Positions 1 to 9,841 are shown, numbered from the stretch's first letter. The stretch is 64,000 nt of DNA from Alphaproteobacteria bacterium (GCA_030427145.1 JAUHWT010000002.1:124001-188000); one strand, 5' to 3'. A program made the numbers and translations. Notes: generated by a model from the letters alone, not told the origin.

Positions 1-597
1 GAGTATTTCGCGGAAACCGAATACACGTGGAACGAGATAACCCAGCAGAACCGCAACCCGCTGCTCAATCTGGGCATTGGCGCGGACGGCCTGAAAACCG
101 GCCACACCGAGGAAGCCGGTTACGGTCTCGTTGGCTCCGCCGTCCAGAACGGCCAGCGCATCGTCTTCGTCATCACCGGCCTCGACAGCACCTCAGAGCG
201 CCGCAGCGAGAGCGAGGCCGTGGTGCAGTGGGCCTATGGCGCTTTTGACACCGTCCGATTCCTCGAAAAAGGCTCCGTTGCGACCGTGGGCGACGTCTGG
301 CTGGGCGAGGTCAACTCCGTCCCGCTCGTCGCCGCCACCGACATCCAGATGCTGGTCCCGCGCCAGCTGCGAGACGAGGTAAAAGCCGAAATCACCTATG
401 AGGGCCCCATTGAGGCCCCAATCACCGCAGGCCAGGTCATCGGCGCTCTTGTAGTCAGCGTACCGGACCAGGAGGACGTGACCTTCGACCTCGTGGCCGG
501 AGCCGACGTGGAACGCGGCGGCCTTGTCACCCGCATTGGCGCGGCGGCCGCACTGGCCCGCGACCGTGTGGTGCAGCTTCTGCCAGGCGGAGACTAA
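1..597 (+). CDS. D-alanyl-D-alanine carboxypeptidase, PBP5 family (3' part)
   Basis: The reading frame is open from the first base, so the 5' end lies outside the window. The 198 visible residues are the C-terminal part of a low-molecular-weight penicillin-binding protein that trims the terminal D-Ala from peptidoglycan pentapeptides in the periplasm. The KTG box is visible as LKTGHTEEAGYG near residue 33, followed by the family's beta-rich C-terminal domain. The SxxK and SxN motifs must lie upstream. It ends 5 bp before tmk, so it probably heads or belongs to the tmk-holB operon. Which paralogue (dacA, dacC or dacF type) cannot be decided from this part. Confidence 0.9.
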   Translation, partial: EYFAETEYTWNEITQQNRNPLLNLGIGADGLKTGHTEEAGYGLVGSAVQNGQRIVFVITGLDSTSERRSESEAVVQWAYGAFDTVRFLEKGSVATVGDVWLGEVNSVPLVAATDIQMLVPRQLRDEVKAEITYEGPIEAPITAGQVIGALVVSVPDQEDVTFDLVAGADVERGGLVTRIGAAAALARDRVVQLLPGGD

Positions 598-602
598 CCA
601 TC

Positions 603-1220
603 GTGACCCGGGGGCGATTTATCACATTCGAGGGCGTGGACGGATCGGGGAAATCATCCCAGGTCAAACGCCTTGCCGAAGCCCTGCGTGCGCGCGGTAC
701 CACCGTCATTGAGACGCGTGAACCAGGTGGCACGCTGGGGGCCGAACAAATCCGGGACCTGCTCGTCGCCGGCGCCTCGGAACGCTGGTCCCCGGAAACC
801 GAAATCCTTCTTTTCACCGCCGCCCGCCGCGACCACGTGGAAAAGGTCATCCAGCCCGCGCTGGAGGCCGGTCACACGGTCATTTCCGACCGCTTCGCGG
901 ATTCCACGCGGGTCTACCAGGGCGTGGGCCGCGCCGAACTGCGCCAGACCGTGGACGAATTTCACCAAATGGCCATAGCCATGGAGCCCGACCTGACACT
1001 CATCCTCGACATGGACCCGGAAAAAGCCCTCAGACGCGGCCTTGCCCGCGACAGCGGCGAGGACCGGTTTGAAAATTTCGGCCTGGAATTTCACCGCCGC
1101 CTTCGGACCGGCTTCATGGCTCTGTCCCGCGAGTTTCCCAACCGCTGCACCGTCATTCCCGCCGATGATGGCGAGGAGGAAGTCGCCCGACGCGTTCTTG
1201 AGGCGGTGGACGGCGCGTGA
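603..1220 (+). CDS. tmk: Thymidylate kinase
   Basis: Phosphorylates dTMP to dTDP with ATP in the cytoplasm, a required step for dTTP synthesis. The 205-residue length is normal for the family. The P-loop FEGVDGSGKSSQ is at about residues 8-19, and the DRFADST motif typical of thymidylate kinases is near residue 98. The start is GTG, 5 bp after the carboxypeptidase stop. The last codon overlaps the GTG start of holB, the usual tmk-holB coupling. Confidence 0.97.
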   Translation: MTRGRFITFEGVDGSGKSSQVKRLAEALRARGTTVIETREPGGTLGAEQIRDLLVAGASERWSPETEILLFTAARRDHVEKVIQPALEAGHTVISDRFADSTRVYQGVGRAELRQTVDEFHQMAIAMEPDLTLILDMDPEKALRRGLARDSGEDRFENFGLEFHRRLRTGFMALSREFPNRCTVIPADDGEEEVARRVLEAVDGA

Positions 1221-2308
1221 GCGAACACGATCTTCCAGAGGAACCCGACCGTCACCCCGGCGCGCCGCATCCCCGCCATGTGGACGCCCTGGTGGGCCAG
1301 CAGCACGCCCTGACCGAATTCGACCAGGCCGAAGCCTCCGGTCGGCTGCACCACGCATGGCTCATCACCGGCCCCCGAGGCATCGGCAAGGCCACACTCG
1401 CCTGGACCCTCGCACGCAGGCTTCTGAAGGGCGACAGCACGGCGTCCGACACCAACGAAACCCTGCGCCAGATCGCCAACCTGTCCTCACCGGACCTCAT
1501 CCTGTGCCGCAGACCCTGGGATGAAAAGCGAAAGCGCCTGAAGACCGCGATCACCGTCGATGAGATTCGCGAGATCAAATCCTATTTCCAGATGAGTTCC
1601 GCCCGCGACAACTGGCGGGTCGCCATCATTGACAGCGCGGATGAGATGACCGGCTCATCCGCCAACGCGCTCCTGAAAATCCTCGAGGAACCCCCCGCAC
1701 GCTCGGTGTTTTTCCTCGTGAGCCACCGCCCGTCCCTGCTGCTCCCCACGATCCGGTCCCGCTGCCGCGAATTGCGCTGCCGCCCGCTCGGCCGTGACGC
1801 CCTCGCCCAGGTCCTGGGATCCTGCGACGTCAGTATTGACCCGGACGAGGCCAATGCGCTCGAAATCCTCTCCGCCGGGTCCGCCGGTGCCGCACTGGAC
1901 CTCGCCTCGGGCGACGGCATCCAGATTTACGGCCAACTGATCCACCTTCTGCTGAACGGCCCGCCGCTGGACCGTCAGGTCGTGCGGCGCATCTGCGACG
2001 CCTGCGCCACCCCGGCCAATGCCGAGCGCTTCCGCATCACCATCGACCTGCTGGAACTGCTGCTCGGCCGTATTGCCCGGGCTGCAGCCGGAATGAACCT
2101 CGCCACCGTCTCCGACGCCGAGGCGCAGCTTTTTGCCCGTTTTGCCGGCGCACCCGGCACCGCCTGCACCTGGGCTGAGCTTGGACCCAAAATTCGCGCC
2201 CGATCCGACCAGGCCCGGCTTGTCAACCTTGACCCTGCCCAGGTCATGCACGATACGTTTGCCCAGATAGGTGCCGCCGTGGCCGACATGTCCCAACCGG
2301 TTGCCTGA
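1217..2308 (+). CDS. holB: DNA polymerase III subunit delta'
   Basis: Clamp-loader subunit that helps load the beta sliding clamp at the replication fork. The AAA+ fold is visible: a P-loop-like GPRGIGKATLA near residue 53, the helix with SSANALLKILEEPP, and the SRC motif in IRSRCREL. The GTG start overlaps the tmk stop (GTGA), implying translational coupling. The length of 363 residues is usual for alphaproteobacterial delta'. The next gene, tatD, begins 25 bp downstream. Confidence 0.95.
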   Translation: MSEHDLPEEPDRHPGAPHPRHVDALVGQQHALTEFDQAEASGRLHHAWLITGPRGIGKATLAWTLARRLLKGDSTASDTNETLRQIANLSSPDLILCRRPWDEKRKRLKTAITVDEIREIKSYFQMSSARDNWRVAIIDSADEMTGSSANALLKILEEPPARSVFFLVSHRPSLLLPTIRSRCRELRCRPLGRDALAQVLGSCDVSIDPDEANALEILSAGSAGAALDLASGDGIQIYGQLIHLLLNGPPLDRQVVRRICDACATPANAERFRITIDLLELLLGRIARAAAGMNLATVSDAEAQLFARFAGAPGTACTWAELGPKIRARSDQARLVNLDPAQVMHDTFAQIGAAVADMSQPVA

Positions 2309-2333
2309 ATTTAAAACACCGCACCGGACCGCC

Positions 2334-3134
2334 ATGCCTTTGCCTGACATCGTAGACAGCCACTGCCACCTCGATTTTCCCGATTTTGAGAACGAGATTC
2401 CGCAGGTCATTGACCGCGCCCGCGAGGCCGGTGTCACACGCATGGTCACGATCTGCACCAAGCTTCACCAGGAGCCCAACGTGCGGCGCATCGCCGAGGG
2501 AAACCCCGGCGTCTTCTATGCCGCGGGCATCCATCCCATGAGCGCCGCGAACGAGCCCCTGACCAGCGTCGATGAACTGGTCGGGATATCCAAACACCCG
2601 AAAATGGTGGGCATTGGCGAAACCGGCCTTGACTATCACTATACGTCCGAGACCGCAGACATTCAGAAGGAAAGCCTCGCGATCCATATCGAGGCCGCAC
2701 GCCGGACCGGTCTGCCGCTCATCATCCACGCCCGCGGCGCCGATGAGGACATCCAGGACATTCTCACCCGTGAACACGCCGCAGGTGCCTTCACCTGCGT
2801 CATGCACTGCTTTACCGCGGGCCGCGAACTGGCTGAAAAATCTCTGGAACTTGGCTTCTACCTGTCCATATCCGGCATCGCCACCTTCAAAAACGCGGCC
2901 GATCTACGCGAAATATTTGCCGCCGCACCCCGCGACCGGCTGCTGGTGGAAACCGACAGCCCCTATCTCGCACCCGTGCCGCACCGGGGCAAACGCAACG
3001 AACCCGCCTATACCGCCAACACCGCCCAGGCCATGGCCGAATATCTCGAGCTTGACTACGCCGATTTCGCCGCCCTGACCTCCGCCAATTTCGATCGGCT
3101 CTTTCCCAAGGCCGCCGCCTGGAAAGACGGCTGA
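2334..3134 (+). CDS. tatD: TatD family metal-dependent hydrolase
   Basis: TIM-barrel metallohydrolase of the TatD/YcfH group; family members act as DNases or phosphodiesterases. Metal ligands are visible in order: the N-terminal HxH in DSHCHLDF, the Glu in GIGETGLDYHY, His in IIHARGAD and MHCFTAG, and the Asp in ETDSPYLAP. I chose the ATG at 2334 rather than an in-frame ATG at 2271, because the latter lies inside holB and family proteins begin just before the HxH. It overlaps the next gene by one base (TGATG). Confidence 0.93.
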   Translation: MPLPDIVDSHCHLDFPDFENEIPQVIDRAREAGVTRMVTICTKLHQEPNVRRIAEGNPGVFYAAGIHPMSAANEPLTSVDELVGISKHPKMVGIGETGLDYHYTSETADIQKESLAIHIEAARRTGLPLIIHARGADEDIQDILTREHAAGAFTCVMHCFTAGRELAEKSLELGFYLSISGIATFKNAADLREIFAAAPRDRLLVETDSPYLAPVPHRGKRNEPAYTANTAQAMAEYLELDYADFAALTSANFDRLFPKAAAWKDG

Positions 3135-3931
3135 TGGCGACACTGACCGCAACAATCCTCGGCTGCGGTTCCTCGGGCGGCGTGCCCCGTCTGGGCGGCC
3201 TCTGGGGCAACTGCGACCCCAGCAACCCCAAAAACCGCCGCCAGCGCTGCTCCATCCTGCTCGACCTTCAGGACGGCGACGCCCATACCCGCGTATTGGT
3301 GGATTCCTCCCCCGACATGCGCGCGCAGCTCCTTGCCGCCGGTGTGGGACATCTCGATGCGGTCGTATACACCCACGCCCACGCGGATCACCTGCACGGC
3401 ATTGATGACCTTCGCATGATCGTCTTCAACCGCCGCTCCCGCCTGCCGGTCTGGGCCGACCGGGCCACATCGGCAATCATGACCCATAATTTCAGCTACG
3501 CCTTCATCCAGCCCGAGGGCAGCTCCTACCCGCCCATCCTCGACCTCCACGACATCGAGGGCCCGTTCGAGATAACCGGTGCAGCGGGCTCAATCCCCTT
3601 CACACCAATCCCGGTCCATCACGGTCGCATCGACGCGCTCGGCTTCCGCGTGCATTCGCTCGCCTACATGCCGGACGTCTCCGACCTGCCCGACAGCTCC
3701 TGGGGCCTGCTTCAGGATCTCGACACCTGGATTCTCGACGCCCTGCGCCGCGAGCCGCACCCGACCCACATTCACCTCGACAAGGCGCTGGAATGGATCG
3801 ACCGGGCGCAACCCCGGCGCGCCGTACTCACAAACCTGCACAATGATCTAGACTACGAGGTCCTGTCCGCTGAAACACCCGACCACATTCTCGCCGCATA
3901 TGACGGGTTGGAGATCGGCGTAGCCCGATGA
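3134..3931 (+). CDS. Metallo-beta-lactamase-fold hydrolase, PhnP-like
   Basis: A 265-residue MBL-fold enzyme. The zinc motif is present as THAHADHLHG near residue 78, with the further ligand regions VDSSPDMR upstream and HHGR and NLHNDLDY downstream. Relatives such as PhnP are phosphodiesterases acting on cyclic phosphates. The conserved place next to tatD is common in alphaproteobacteria, and there are no phosphonate genes nearby, so a role in phosphonate breakdown is not implied. It overlaps tatD upstream (TGATG) and the AEC transporter downstream (ATGA). Confidence 0.88.
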   Translation: MATLTATILGCGSSGGVPRLGGLWGNCDPSNPKNRRQRCSILLDLQDGDAHTRVLVDSSPDMRAQLLAAGVGHLDAVVYTHAHADHLHGIDDLRMIVFNRRSRLPVWADRATSAIMTHNFSYAFIQPEGSSYPPILDLHDIEGPFEITGAAGSIPFTPIPVHHGRIDALGFRVHSLAYMPDVSDLPDSSWGLLQDLDTWILDALRREPHPTHIHLDKALEWIDRAQPRRAVLTNLHNDLDYEVLSAETPDHILAAYDGLEIGVAR

Positions 3932-4872
3932 TGATCGTCGACATCCTGTTCGTCATCCTGCCGGTCTTCCTCGTGGGCGGCGGAGGCTATCTATCGGTCA
4001 GGCTGAAATACACCTCCGACACCACGGTCGACGGCCTGATGTCCTTCGCGCTTAAGGTCGCCGTTCCGGCACTGCTGTTCAAGGCGATCGCGGAACTGGA
4101 TCTCAACGCCAACTTCGACCCGGGCCTGCTGCTCTCATTCTATGTCGGATGTACCTCGACCTTCGTGCTCGCCATCATCGCCAGCCGCCGTCTCTTCAAG
4201 CGCCGCCCCGGCGAGGCCGTGGCCATCGCCTTTGCGGCACTTTTCTCCAACTCCCTGCTGCTCGGCCTCCCCATCACACAGCAGGCCTATGGCGTGGAGG
4301 CCCTGGCCCCCAACTTCGCCATCATCTCGATCCACTCGCCATTCTGCTACCTGCTCGGCATCACCACCATGGAATTCGCCCGCGCCGACGGGCGCAGCCT
4401 GCCCGCGACATTTCGCGCGGTAATCTCCGCGATGTTCAAAAATTCCCTGATGATCGGCCTGTTCCTCGGTTTCATTGTGAACCTTGGCAACGTTCCCGTA
4501 CACCACACCATCATGGATGCGGCCGACATGCTCGCCCGCGCGGCCCTGCCAACCGCGCTGTTTGCTCTGGGCGGCATTCTTACACGCTATGCGCTGAAGG
4601 CCTCCCTCATGGAGGCCAGCGTCGTGACGGTTCTCTCCCTTATCGTCCACCCGGCCATCACATGGCTCCTGGCGACCCAGGCCTTCCACCTGCCCGAAAA
4701 CTTCGTGCGCTCCGCCGTCATTACCGCCGCAATGGCACCCGGCGTCAACGCCTACGTCTTCGCCACGCTCTACTCACGCGGAGAAGCCCAGTCGGCGAGC
4801 GCCGTGCTGCTCGCCACCGGAATGTCCGTGTTCAGCGTCACGATCTGGCTGATCATCCTGGGTGGCGTCTGA
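3928..4872 (+). CDS. AEC (auxin efflux carrier) family transporter
   Basis: Inner-membrane protein of 314 residues with about ten hydrophobic segments in the two-halves arrangement of the AEC/BASS fold, for example MMIVDILFVILPVFLVGGGG at the start and conserved Pro/Asn in helices such as FSNSLLLGLPIT. Family members move small organic anions; the substrate cannot be told. It is translationally coupled to the upstream hydrolase and is the last gene of the run. The next gene is convergent, 34 bp away. Confidence 0.9.
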   Translation: MMIVDILFVILPVFLVGGGGYLSVRLKYTSDTTVDGLMSFALKVAVPALLFKAIAELDLNANFDPGLLLSFYVGCTSTFVLAIIASRRLFKRRPGEAVAIAFAALFSNSLLLGLPITQQAYGVEALAPNFAIISIHSPFCYLLGITTMEFARADGRSLPATFRAVISAMFKNSLMIGLFLGFIVNLGNVPVHHTIMDAADMLARAALPTALFALGGILTRYALKASLMEASVVTVLSLIVHPAITWLLATQAFHLPENFVRSAVITAAMAPGVNAYVFATLYSRGEAQSASAVLLATGMSVFSVTIWLIILGGV

Positions 4873-4906
4873 CCGGCAGGAACCCCAACCGGGGACGTCC
4901 GCTCAC

Positions 4907-5479
4907 TCAGAAATCCCGCAACCCGCGCAAATCCATCGTCTCCAGATAGGCCTTTTTGGTCTCCAGAGACGCATCCCCGGACACCGTCACCAGCACCCGG
5001 TCATCCACGATGCCCTGCAACTCCTCGTCATTCTGCGCGAAGGTCACCCGCTGAATACGGATGGGCTTGCCACCACCCATGCTCGCCATACCGGTGATCA
5101 TCGCGCCAAGCGAGCTGACCATCGGTGAATTGGCCACCAGCGTAATCGTCAGGTTCTCACCATTCCCGGTATACTCCGCCGCAACAACGTTACCGCCGCC
5201 GAACATCGCCATGCCCATTCCGGCGCCATCCGTGTCACCTTCCGTGCGTGTCCAGCCATCCAAGGCCTCCGGCAAAAATTCCCGCAGGGTCTCCGACTTC
5301 ATGTCCGCAAGCAGAGTTACCGCGTAGTCCAGTTCCTCCTTCGCACCCTCAATGTCGCCTTCCTCATAGGCCAGCAGGGCCTCATTCACGACATCGGTAA
5401 ACTCATCGGCCTGCGCGGGAACCGCACCAACGGACAGGGCACCAGCACAAACTAAAGCGGAAATTTTCGAAAAACGCAC
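4907..5479 (-). CDS. Exported protein of unknown function
   Basis: I do not recognise this family. The GTG at 5479 is chosen because GGGAGG lies 8 bases upstream and it gives a clean signal peptide (MRFSKISALVCAGALSVGA, then PAQA and DEF). The mature part of about 165 residues starts with a TPR-like helical segment (VNEALLAYEEGDIEGAKEELD) and continues with a Gly/Met-rich stretch (MGMAMFGGGN) and a beta-rich C-terminal half. It stands alone between ctaD, transcribed in the same direction upstream, and the convergent AEC transporter. Confidence 0.7.
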   Translation of the reverse strand: MRFSKISALVCAGALSVGAVPAQADEFTDVVNEALLAYEEGDIEGAKEELDYAVTLLADMKSETLREFLPEALDGWTRTEGDTDGAGMGMAMFGGGNVVAAEYTGNGENLTITLVANSPMVSSLGAMITGMASMGGGKPIRIQRVTFAQNDEELQGIVDDRVLVTVSGDASLETKKAYLETMDLRGLRDF

Positions 5480-5682
5480 AGGTTCAACCTCCCAGTTCCA
5501 TAACAACATTTGACAAACCACCTGATAAATCGCTCTTCACCCGACGCGTCCAAATCCCAAGTTTCAGGCAGCGGTGGATGACTCAGATGTTTCGCACAAC
5601 GCTTGATCTGCCGCGAATATAACGCGACCGGCCCCATGATGCACCTTTAAAGACCACCGCTAAACACGACGAAACCCAAACG

Positions 5683-5709
5683 AAAAAGGGCGGCACCGAG
5701 GTACCGCCC
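5683..5709 (-). terminator. Intrinsic terminator downstream of ctaD
   Basis: On the minus strand, about 20 bp after the ctaD stop, a 10-bp stem (GGGCGGTACC against GGTGCCGCCC, one mismatch) with a short loop is followed directly by five T residues. This is a standard factor-independent terminator. Confidence 0.85.
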
Positions 5710-5730
5710 GTTTTGATGTCTTTGCCGCGT

Positions 5731-7374
5731 TTAGTGGGTAACCTTGCTTTCCCACATGTCCGGCGTCGGCAGCGTCTCAAAGGTATGCTCCGGCGGCGGG
5801 TTCGGCAGGGTCCATTCCAGCGTCGGATCGGGCTGCGGGCCCCAGTACTGTGGATCGGTCACCTTCGCGCCATTGCGCAGGGTGTATGCCACAATACCGA
5901 AGAAGAAGACCAGCGAGGCACCGGACAGGAACGCACCCATCGAGGACACGTAGTTCCACAGAGCGAACTGCTCGGGGTAGTCCGGATAGCGGCGCGGCAT
6001 GCCCTGACGGCCGAGGAAGTGCTGCGGGAAGAAGGTCAGGTTCGCACCGATAAACATCATCCAGAAGTGCACCTTACCGGCCCATTCCGGGTACTGACGA
6101 CCCGTCATCTTCGCAAACCAGTAGTAGATACCGGCGAAGATACAGAACACCGCACCCAGGCTCATCACATAATGGAAGTGCGCAACCACATAGTAGGTGT
6201 CGTGATAGGCCCGGTCGACGGCGGCCTGGCTGAGCACGATACCGGTCACACCACCCACGGTGAACAGGAACAGGAAGCCAAGCGCCCAGAGCATCGGCGT
6301 CTTAAACTCAATCGAACCGCCCCACATGGTGGCAATCCACGAGAAGATCTTCACACCCGTTGGCACCGCGATAACCATGGTCGCCAGCATGAAATACGCC
6401 TGCTGCGTGGTCGACATGCCGACCGTATACATGTGGTGGGCCCACACAACGAAGCCGAGCGCACCAATCGCGATCATCGCGTAAACCATCGGCAGGTAAC
6501 CGAAAATCGGCTTGCGCGAGAAGGTCGCGATCACGTGGCTGATGATGCCAAAGCCGGGCACGATGATGATGTACACCTCCGGATGGCCGAAGAACCACAG
6601 GATGTGCTGGTACAGAACCGGGTCACCACCATTGGCCGGATCAAAGAACGCCGTGCCGAAGTTGCGGTCGGTCAGAAGCATGGTGATCGCACCGGCCAGA
6701 ACCGGCAGCGCCAGCAGGATCATGAACGCCGTAACCATGATGGACCACGGGAAGAGCGGCACCTTGTGCAGCGTCATGCCCGGAGCGCGCATGTTCAGGA
6801 AGGTCGTGATGATGTTGATGGCACCAAGGATCGAGGACGCACCGGACAGGTGCACGGCGAAGATGGCAAAATCCATCGACATGCCGGTCTCGGTGGTCGA
6901 CAGTGGCGCATAAAGCACCCAGCCCACACCGGATCCGTTCAGACCGTTACCGCCGGGCACCAGCAGCGACAGCACCGCCATGGTCGTACCGGCCACGAAA
7001 AGCCAGTAGCTGAGGTTGTTCATCCGCGGGAACGCCATGTCCGGCGCACCGATCATCAACGGCATGAAATAGTTGCCAAAACCGCCGAACAGGGCCGGAA
7101 TGACCACAAAGAACATCATCAGCACGCCATGCGCCGTGATATAGACGTTCCAGATGTGACCGTTCTGAACACCGTCCTCCATCATGTACTGGATGCCCGG
7201 CTCCATCAGCTCCAGCCGCATGTACATCGTAAAGCCGACCGAAATCAGCCCCACAATCGCGGCGGTAATCAGATAGAGAATTCCAATGTCCTTGTGGTTC
7301 GTGGACATGAACCAGCGGACAAAGAAACTCGGGGGTGCGTGATGATCCTGTGCGTGAACGGCGGCATCGGCCAT
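5731..7374 (-). CDS. ctaD: Cytochrome c oxidase subunit I (aa3 type)
   Basis: Catalytic subunit of the haem-copper oxidase that reduces O2 and pumps protons across the cytoplasmic membrane. It has 547 residues with twelve transmembrane helices. Landmarks include the CuB/Tyr segment [13 protein letters not shown], the [10 protein letters not shown] region, and the haem ligand region [13 protein letters not shown]. The ribosome site AGGAGACG precedes the ATG. ctaC, ctaG and ctaE are not adjacent; ctaD is monocistronic and ends at its own terminator, which is common in Rhodobacterales and Paracoccus. Confidence 0.98.
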   Translation of the reverse strand: MADAAVHAQDHHAPPSFFVRWFMSTNHKDIGILYLITAAIVGLISVGFTMYMRLELMEPGIQYMMEDGVQNGHIWNVYITAHGVLMMFFVVIPALFGGFGNYFMPLMIGAPDMAFPRMNNLSYWLFVAGTTMAVLSLLVPGGNGLNGSGVGWVLYAPLSTTETGMSMDFAIFAVHLSGASSILGAINIITTFLNMRAPGMTLHKVPLFPWSIMVTAFMILLALPVLAGAITMLLTDRNFGTAFFDPANGGDPVLYQHILWFFGHPEVYIIIVPGFGIISHVIATFSRKPIFGYLPMVYAMIAIGALGFVVWAHHMYTVGMSTTQQAYFMLATMVIAVPTGVKIFSWIATMWGGSIEFKTPMLWALGFLFLFTVGGVTGIVLSQAAVDRAYHDTYYVVAHFHYVMSLGAVFCIFAGIYYWFAKMTGRQYPEWAGKVHFWMMFIGANLTFFPQHFLGRQGMPRRYPDYPEQFALWNYVSSMGAFLSGASLVFFFGIVAYTLRNGAKVTDPQYWGPQPDPTLEWTLPNPPPEHTFETLPTPDMWESKVTH

Positions 7375-7563
7375 ATATACGTCTCCTGACAGCCCTCGTG
7401 GCCGAATCCATTGCGGTGGACGGCCTTTTTGGTTGTCTACAGCGACATCCCCCCAGCCTCAAGCCCAAGGTGGCGTTCATGGAAAGATTTGAACGATTTA
7501 GAAGCGGACACGCATCACCCGACCCGACTTGACCTTTCCGCACGCCTGCGCCATGAACGTAAC

Positions 7564-8016
7564 ATGAACACCGTGGAAAAACCCGGCCAGCTTCTCGCGC
7601 GTGGCGTCTGCCGTCACCTGCGCGGGCACGGTTTCGCCGCAATCACCGAATTTGTTCCCATCTCCGGCCTGCGTGTGGACGTGATCGGCATCGGCCCAAA
7701 ATCCGAAATCTGGATCATTGAATGCAAATCGAGCCGCATCGACTTCATGACCGACAGCAAGTGGGAGGGCTACCTGCCATGGTGCGACCGCTACTTCTGG
7801 GCCGTGGATGAGGATTTCGACACGGATCTCCTCCCCCAGGACACCGGCATCATTATTGCCGACGCCTGGGACGCCGAAATCCAGCGCTGGCCCGAAGAAA
7901 CAAAACTGGCCGCCGCCCGCCGCAAGGCACTGGTCCTCGGCATCGCGCGGACAGCCGCCACCAGGCTCCAGACCCTTACGGACCCAAACCCGGCCGGCGC
8001 GCCAAACTTCTACTGA
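7564..8016 (+). CDS. mmcB: MmcB family DNA repair protein
   Basis: A 150-residue protein resembling the MmcB family, named from Caulobacter where it belongs to the DNA-damage response. A restriction-endonuclease-like core is visible: RVDVIGIGPKSEIWIIECKSS supplies the D...ExK pattern near residues 39-58, followed by DFMTDSKWEGYLPWCDRYFW. The ATG at 7564 is chosen because the open frame upstream shows no conserved sequence. The stop abuts the convergent small gene. No LexA-type site was identified upstream. Confidence 0.85.
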   Translation: MNTVEKPGQLLARGVCRHLRGHGFAAITEFVPISGLRVDVIGIGPKSEIWIIECKSSRIDFMTDSKWEGYLPWCDRYFWAVDEDFDTDLLPQDTGIIIADAWDAEIQRWPEETKLAAARRKALVLGIARTAATRLQTLTDPNPAGAPNFY

Positions 8017-8220
8017 TCAGGCCTTGCCGCCCTTGCCCCCGACCTTCCGGGCCCGGGCCGCGGCGGCGCGCAGCTCCTCGGCAATCTCATCGGCCTCATC
8101 GGGGTCAAAATCCATGGGCAGGTCGATGCCGTCGCCCTCGACATATAGCCTCACCATGCCCTGGTCGGTCGGACCGATCTGGAGATTTGCCGATACTTCG
8201 CTCTCGCGGTTGATACCCAT
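8017..8220 (-). CDS. DUF6324-like small protein
   Basis: An acidic, soluble 67-residue protein with the segment LQIGPTDQGMVRLYVEG followed by LPMDFDPDEADEIAEEL, which I recognise as a conserved Rhodobacterales protein of unknown function (DUF6324, from memory). The start is ambiguous between ATG codons at 8238, 8229 and 8220; I chose 8220 because family proteins begin MGIN. Its stop codon directly abuts that of mmcB on the other strand. Confidence 0.72.
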   Translation of the reverse strand: MGINRESEVSANLQIGPTDQGMVRLYVEGDGIDLPMDFDPDEADEIAEELRAAAARARKVGGKGGKA

Positions 8221-8330
8221 CCCGCACATTCCCGTCATTCAGTTAACGTTTTTTCACAAAACCCTAATGACCCGATCAAGAGGGGTCTTGCAATCATGAT
8301 TATCCCCCGTTAATGCACCCCCCACGATGT

Positions 8331-8407
8331 GCCGGCGTAGCTCAGTTGGTTAGAGCGCCTGATTGTGGATCAGGAGGTCCCCCGTTCGAGCCGGGGCGCT
8401 GGTACCA
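8331..8407 (+). tRNA. tRNA-His (GTG)
   Basis: Full cloverleaf: 7-bp acceptor stem (GCCGGCG with CGCTGGT), D arm GCTCAGTTGGTTAGAGC, anticodon arm CCTGATTGTGGATCAGG with anticodon GTG, T arm CCCCG/CGGGG with TTCGAGC, discriminator A and an encoded CCA. The base before position 1 is T and position 73 is A, so the canonical G-1:C73 histidine identity pair is missing. This matches the derived tRNA-His known in a large alphaproteobacterial clade. Confidence 0.96.
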
Positions 8408-8683
8408 TCGATTTCCCGAAAATCGCCACGCGCGTCCGGATAACCGCCCCCCTGCAATTGCTTATCCTGGAACACGGTCCCGCCTGACCCAGGCCTTCCC
8501 GTATCCGCAATCACCGGATGGTGATGTCCGTACCCGAAATTTATCCTGGGACCTTCGACGGAAAACGTGATCTGATCCGTTGTGGTATAGATAACCTGAG
8601 TATCAGAGTGATTCAGACCCGGTGAGAAGCCATTGTTTTGCCGCGGTCCTGACACCAGTTAAGTAAAGTACGGGAACACACCA

Positions 8684-9841
8684 GTGAAAAAACTCGCCAC
8701 AATCCTCGTTTCACTGGGCATCCTGTTCGGGGCCTGGGCCATCACCTTTGGCCTGCCTGAACAGATCACCCGCCTGTGGAGCGCCCCCGCCTCGACCACC
8801 GCCGACACCACGGACGGTACTGAGCGCGCGCGCGGCGGTCCGGGCGGCGGACGCGGGGGCCGCACAACCACCGTGGTTCTGGAACCGCTGGAGGAACGCA
8901 GCTACCCGCTCACCCTGCGCACCGTGGGCTCGGCGACCTCCCTTCGCAAAACCAGCGTCCGTGTCGGCGGCACCGGCGACGTGGTTGAAACCTTCCTCCA
9001 GGCCAACGCGCTCGTGGAACGGGGCGACGTTCTGCTGCGCCTCGACGACCGCGCCGAACGCCTGTCCCTCGAAATCGCCCAGGCCGAACTGGAACGCGCC
9101 CGCGACACGGTCACCCGCTACCAGTCGCTCCAGTCCGCCGGAAACCTCACCCTCGCCGACGTCACGCTCAGCGAGGCCCAGGTCGACCTGCGTCTGGCTC
9201 AGGCAAATGTGGGCATGGCCGAGGTCGCCCTGGAGGACCGCACCCTTCGCGCCCCCATTTCCGGACGCCTCGGTCTCAGCGACGTCCAGGAAGGCGACCG
9301 GGTCAGCGAAGGTGATATCATCGTCACTATCGACGACTCATCCACCCTGATTGCCGAATTCGAGGTGCCGGAGCGCTCCATCGGTCTCCTTGAGGCGGGC
9401 AAAAAGGTCCTCGTCGGCACGCCCACCTATGCCGGCCGTGTCTTCGAGGGCAAAATCACCGGCTTCGACAGCCGCCTGGACAGCATCACCCGCAGCGCCA
9501 CGGTCCGCGCCGAGATCGACAATTCCGACGGCCTCCTGCTCGCGGGCATGACCTTCACCATCCGCATGATCGAGGAAACCGAACCCCTGCCGGTCCTGCC
9601 CGCCACCGCCATCACCTGGGAGCGTGACGGTGCCGGGATCTGGATATCCGACAATGGCCGCGCCACACGCATTCCCGTGACCATCCGCTACCGCGACGGT
9701 GACGAGGTCTGGATCGACGCGGATGTGGCCCCCGGCACCCAGGTCGTGACCGAGGGCGCGGCGAAACTCCGGGAGGGCTCCGCGATCACGGATGCCGCCG
9801 CCAACGGGGTCGCGCACTCCGGGGAGACCTCAAACACATGA
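8684..9841 (+). CDS. RND efflux periplasmic adaptor (membrane fusion protein)
   Basis: A 385-residue HlyD/AcrA-type adaptor that links an RND pump to an outer-membrane channel. There is an N-terminal membrane anchor (residues 1-25) and an Arg/Gly-rich linker (RARGGPGGGRGGR) unusual in its low complexity. Then come the lipoyl halves, a helical hairpin (about residues 120-165) and the beta-barrel domain (LRAPISGRLG onward). It overlaps the pump gene by 4 bp (ATGA), so the two are coupled. No outer-membrane factor gene is nearby, so TolC is presumably shared. Confidence 0.93.
   Translation: MKKLATILVSLGILFGAWAITFGLPEQITRLWSAPASTTADTTDGTERARGGPGGGRGGRTTTVVLEPLEERSYPLTLRTVGSATSLRKTSVRVGGTGDVVETFLQANALVERGDVLLRLDDRAERLSLEIAQAELERARDTVTRYQSLQSAGNLTLADVTLSEAQVDLRLAQANVGMAEVALEDRTLRAPISGRLGLSDVQEGDRVSEGDIIVTIDDSSTLIAEFEVPERSIGLLEAGKKVLVGTPTYAGRVFEGKITGFDSRLDSITRSATVRAEIDNSDGLLLAGMTFTIRMIEETEPLPVLPATAITWERDGAGIWISDNGRATRIPVTIRYRDGDEVWIDADVAPGTQVVTEGAAKLREGSAITDAAANGVAHSGETSNT

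Noticed and set aside
5713..7389. 558-codon open frame on the plus strand opposite ctaD
   Set aside because: Composition is a mirror of ctaD codon bias (His/Arg-rich), with no recognisable domain; ctaD on the minus strand is certain.
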